A DNA stretch of 64,000 nt from UTCHB3 sp002050155 (GTDB lineage: Bacteria; Bacteroidota; Ignavibacteria; Ignavibacteriales; Ignavibacteriaceae): positions 3,224,001 to 3,288,000 of the forward strand of contig CP129491.1 in NCBI GenBank assembly GCA_030584105.1, given 5' to 3'. How positions within the stretch are numbered: the first letter of the stretch is position 1; every line of letters begins with the position of its first letter. This document shows, one piece after another, positions 62,709 through 64,000 of this stretch. The position numbers were made by a program, and so were the translations under genes. Under the pieces are notes generated by a model that had not been told where the DNA came from, did not search any database, and saw nothing but the letters and a program-made list of their open reading frames with translations.

Positions 62709-64000
62709 CCCCCTTCGTTTAAGGAGGAGGCTGTTGGTCACCACGGAAACTGAACTCATCGCCATTGCAGCACCTGCGATCATTGGATCTAACAAGAACC
62801 CATTAAAGGGGAAAAGTACACCCGCCGCTATTGGTATCCCAATCATATTATAGATAAACGCCCAGAATAAGTTCATTCTGATAGTTTTAACCGTTGCTTT
62901 CGAGAGTGAAATGGCGTTTATTATCTTCATCAGGTCAGCTTTTATGATGGTCATTTTGGCAACATCAATTGCGATGTCGCTGCCGGTTCCCATAGCAATG
63001 CTGATATCCGCCTGTGCTAAGGCGTTGCTGTCGTTTATACCGTCGCCGACCATACCGACGGTTTTTCCTTTCGCCTGAAGTTCTTTAATGAACTCCGCCT
63101 TATCAGCCGGAAGCATTTCGGCTTTGAAGTGTTGAATTCCGGCTTTTTCGGCTATTTTTTGAGCAGTTGCGGGGTTATCACCCGTTAACATATAAACATC
63201 TATGCCGCTGAGTTGCAACTGCCTGATTGCTTCAACAGATGTATCCTTTATTTGATCTTCAATTGCAATAACTGCAAGAGCGTTTGTTTCGTTTGCGAAC
63301 CAGATAACTGTTTTTGCGTTATCTGTCCATTGAACGGCTTTTTGATTCAGGTGCTCCGGAATTGCAATGTTGTGCTCCCTGAGCAGTTTTGCGTTTCCTA
63401 TGAAGTAGCGTGCTCCCACTATCGTTCCGTATGCTCCCATACCGGTCAGGCTTGTGAAGTTTATGATTTCTTTGAATGTCGTGCTCCCGATATAATCCAC
63501 CACTGCAGCTGCAAGAGGGTGCTCTGACCTTGCTTCAAGCGAGGCAAGTATTTCCGGTTGCGGTGTTGTGTTTTCAGCCCATTGGATATCTGTTACTGCC
63601 GGTTTCCCTTCGGTGATTGTGCCGGTTTTATCGAAGATAATAGAATCCATTTTTTTTGCCAGTTCTAAGCTTTCGGCGTCTTTTATCAATATTCCTTGCT
63701 CTGCGCCTTTACCGATACCGACCATAATTGCGGTTGGAGTTGCCAACCCCAAAGCACAGGGACACGCAATAACCAGCACAGTAACCATTGCAAGCAATCC
63801 GTGTGTGAACTCGCTTGTTCCGCCGATAACCACCCACGCGGCAAGTGAAAGCAGGGCTATTATTATAACAGTTGGCACAAAAATGGCGGATATTTTATCA
63901 ACTAATTGTTGCACGGGAGCACGGCTGCCCTGTGCTTCCTGAACCATTTGAATTATGTGTGCAAGAAGTGTATCACCGCCTACTTTTTCAGCCCGGAAGT
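62664..64000 (-). CDS. Copper-type P1B ATPase, C-terminal part (runs off the window)
   Basis: At least 445 residues, N-terminus outside; the frame is open to the window edge, beyond a possible internal start at 63947. CPCALGLATPT gives the CPC metal site, FDKTGTIT the phosphorylated Asp, MLTGDNPATAQK and GDGINDSNALAQADI the ATP-binding hinge. This is the CopA type, exporting Cu(I). The normal family end should be near VVTNSLLLKRR; the frame instead continues 15 codons (GSHLPDSNRRPNHYE), which is the antisense of tRNA-Thr, and stops inside the tRNA gene. Confidence 0.93.
   Translation of the reverse strand, partial: FRAEKVGGDTLLAHIIQMVQEAQGSRAPVQQLVDKISAIFVPTVIIIALLSLAAWVVIGGTSEFTHGLLAMVTVLVIACPCALGLATPTAIMVGIGKGAEQGILIKDAESLELAKKMDSIIFDKTGTITEGKPAVTDIQWAENTTPQPEILASLEARSEHPLAAAVVDYIGSTTFKEIINFTSLTGMGAYGTIVGARYFIGNAKLLREHNIAIPEHLNQKAVQWTDNAKTVIWFANETNALAVIAIEDQIKDTSVEAIRQLQLSGIDVYMLTGDNPATAQKIAEKAGIQHFKAEMLPADKAEFIKELQAKGKTVGMVGDGINDSNALAQADISIAMGTGSDIAIDVAKMTIIKADLMKIINAISLSKATVKTIRMNLFWAFIYNMIGIPIAAGVLFPFNGFLLDPMIAGAAMAMSSVSVVTNSLLLKRRGSHLPDSNRRPNHYE

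Overview
The window reads like the chromosome of an Ignavibacteria-type bacterium (Bacteroidota/Chlorobiota group). This rests on a type IX secretion (T9SS) C-terminal sorting domain with a YPNPFNPST motif, Bacteroidota-type promoters (TTG/TTTG, about 20 nt, TAnnTTTG), frequent TTG/GTG starts, S46 and S9 exported peptidases, a regulator-propeller (reg_prop/Y_Y_Y) sensor kinase and a 31-residue COX24-like basic protein. The genus cannot be fixed from sequence reading alone.

Layout: 0-14 kb is host chromosome: a partial S46 peptidase, a divergent MerC-like/Fur-family pair around a shared palindrome, glnS, a two-component system whose kinase carries an in-frame stop, a PepSY-like protein, an S9 peptidase, a CopZ-like chaperone, an AT-rich HEPN-domain gene and a cyclase-homology protein. 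14.7-23.6 kb is a phage-derived block: scaffold-like, SU10-type major capsid, two adaptor-like proteins, tail nozzle, ejection-like protein, holin-like, spanin-like and amidase. All its genes are open, but no terminase, portal or integrase is visible. It runs by overlap into a TIGR02757 host gene. 24.5-36.8 kb holds a PP2C phosphatase, a TPR lipoprotein, a DUF58 protein, three large sensor kinases (one frameshifted) and a STAS protein. 37.2-42.7 kb is a single 1821-residue secreted multidomain protein behind a near-consensus sigma-54 promoter. 44-54 kb is a signalling cluster: ECF sigma plus anti-sigma, then three SpoIIE-type phosphatases, a STAS anti-anti-sigma and an RsbW-like kinase. 54-64 kb holds DedA, SecDF, oligoendopeptidase F, HU, a zinc-ribbon/TPR protein, the tiny COX24-like protein, tRNA-Thr(CGU) and a partial copper P-type ATPase whose last codons run antisense through the tRNA.

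The most unusual window-wide feature is a set of short local direct duplications (9-75 bp units, offsets often 54 or 66 bp). Many contain the stop codon of the upstream gene, or a stop/start junction or start site. They occur in host and phage-derived DNA alike, which suggests the phage block has shared the host's mutational history for some time. Functional assignments are from motif and architecture reading; no database search was possible.
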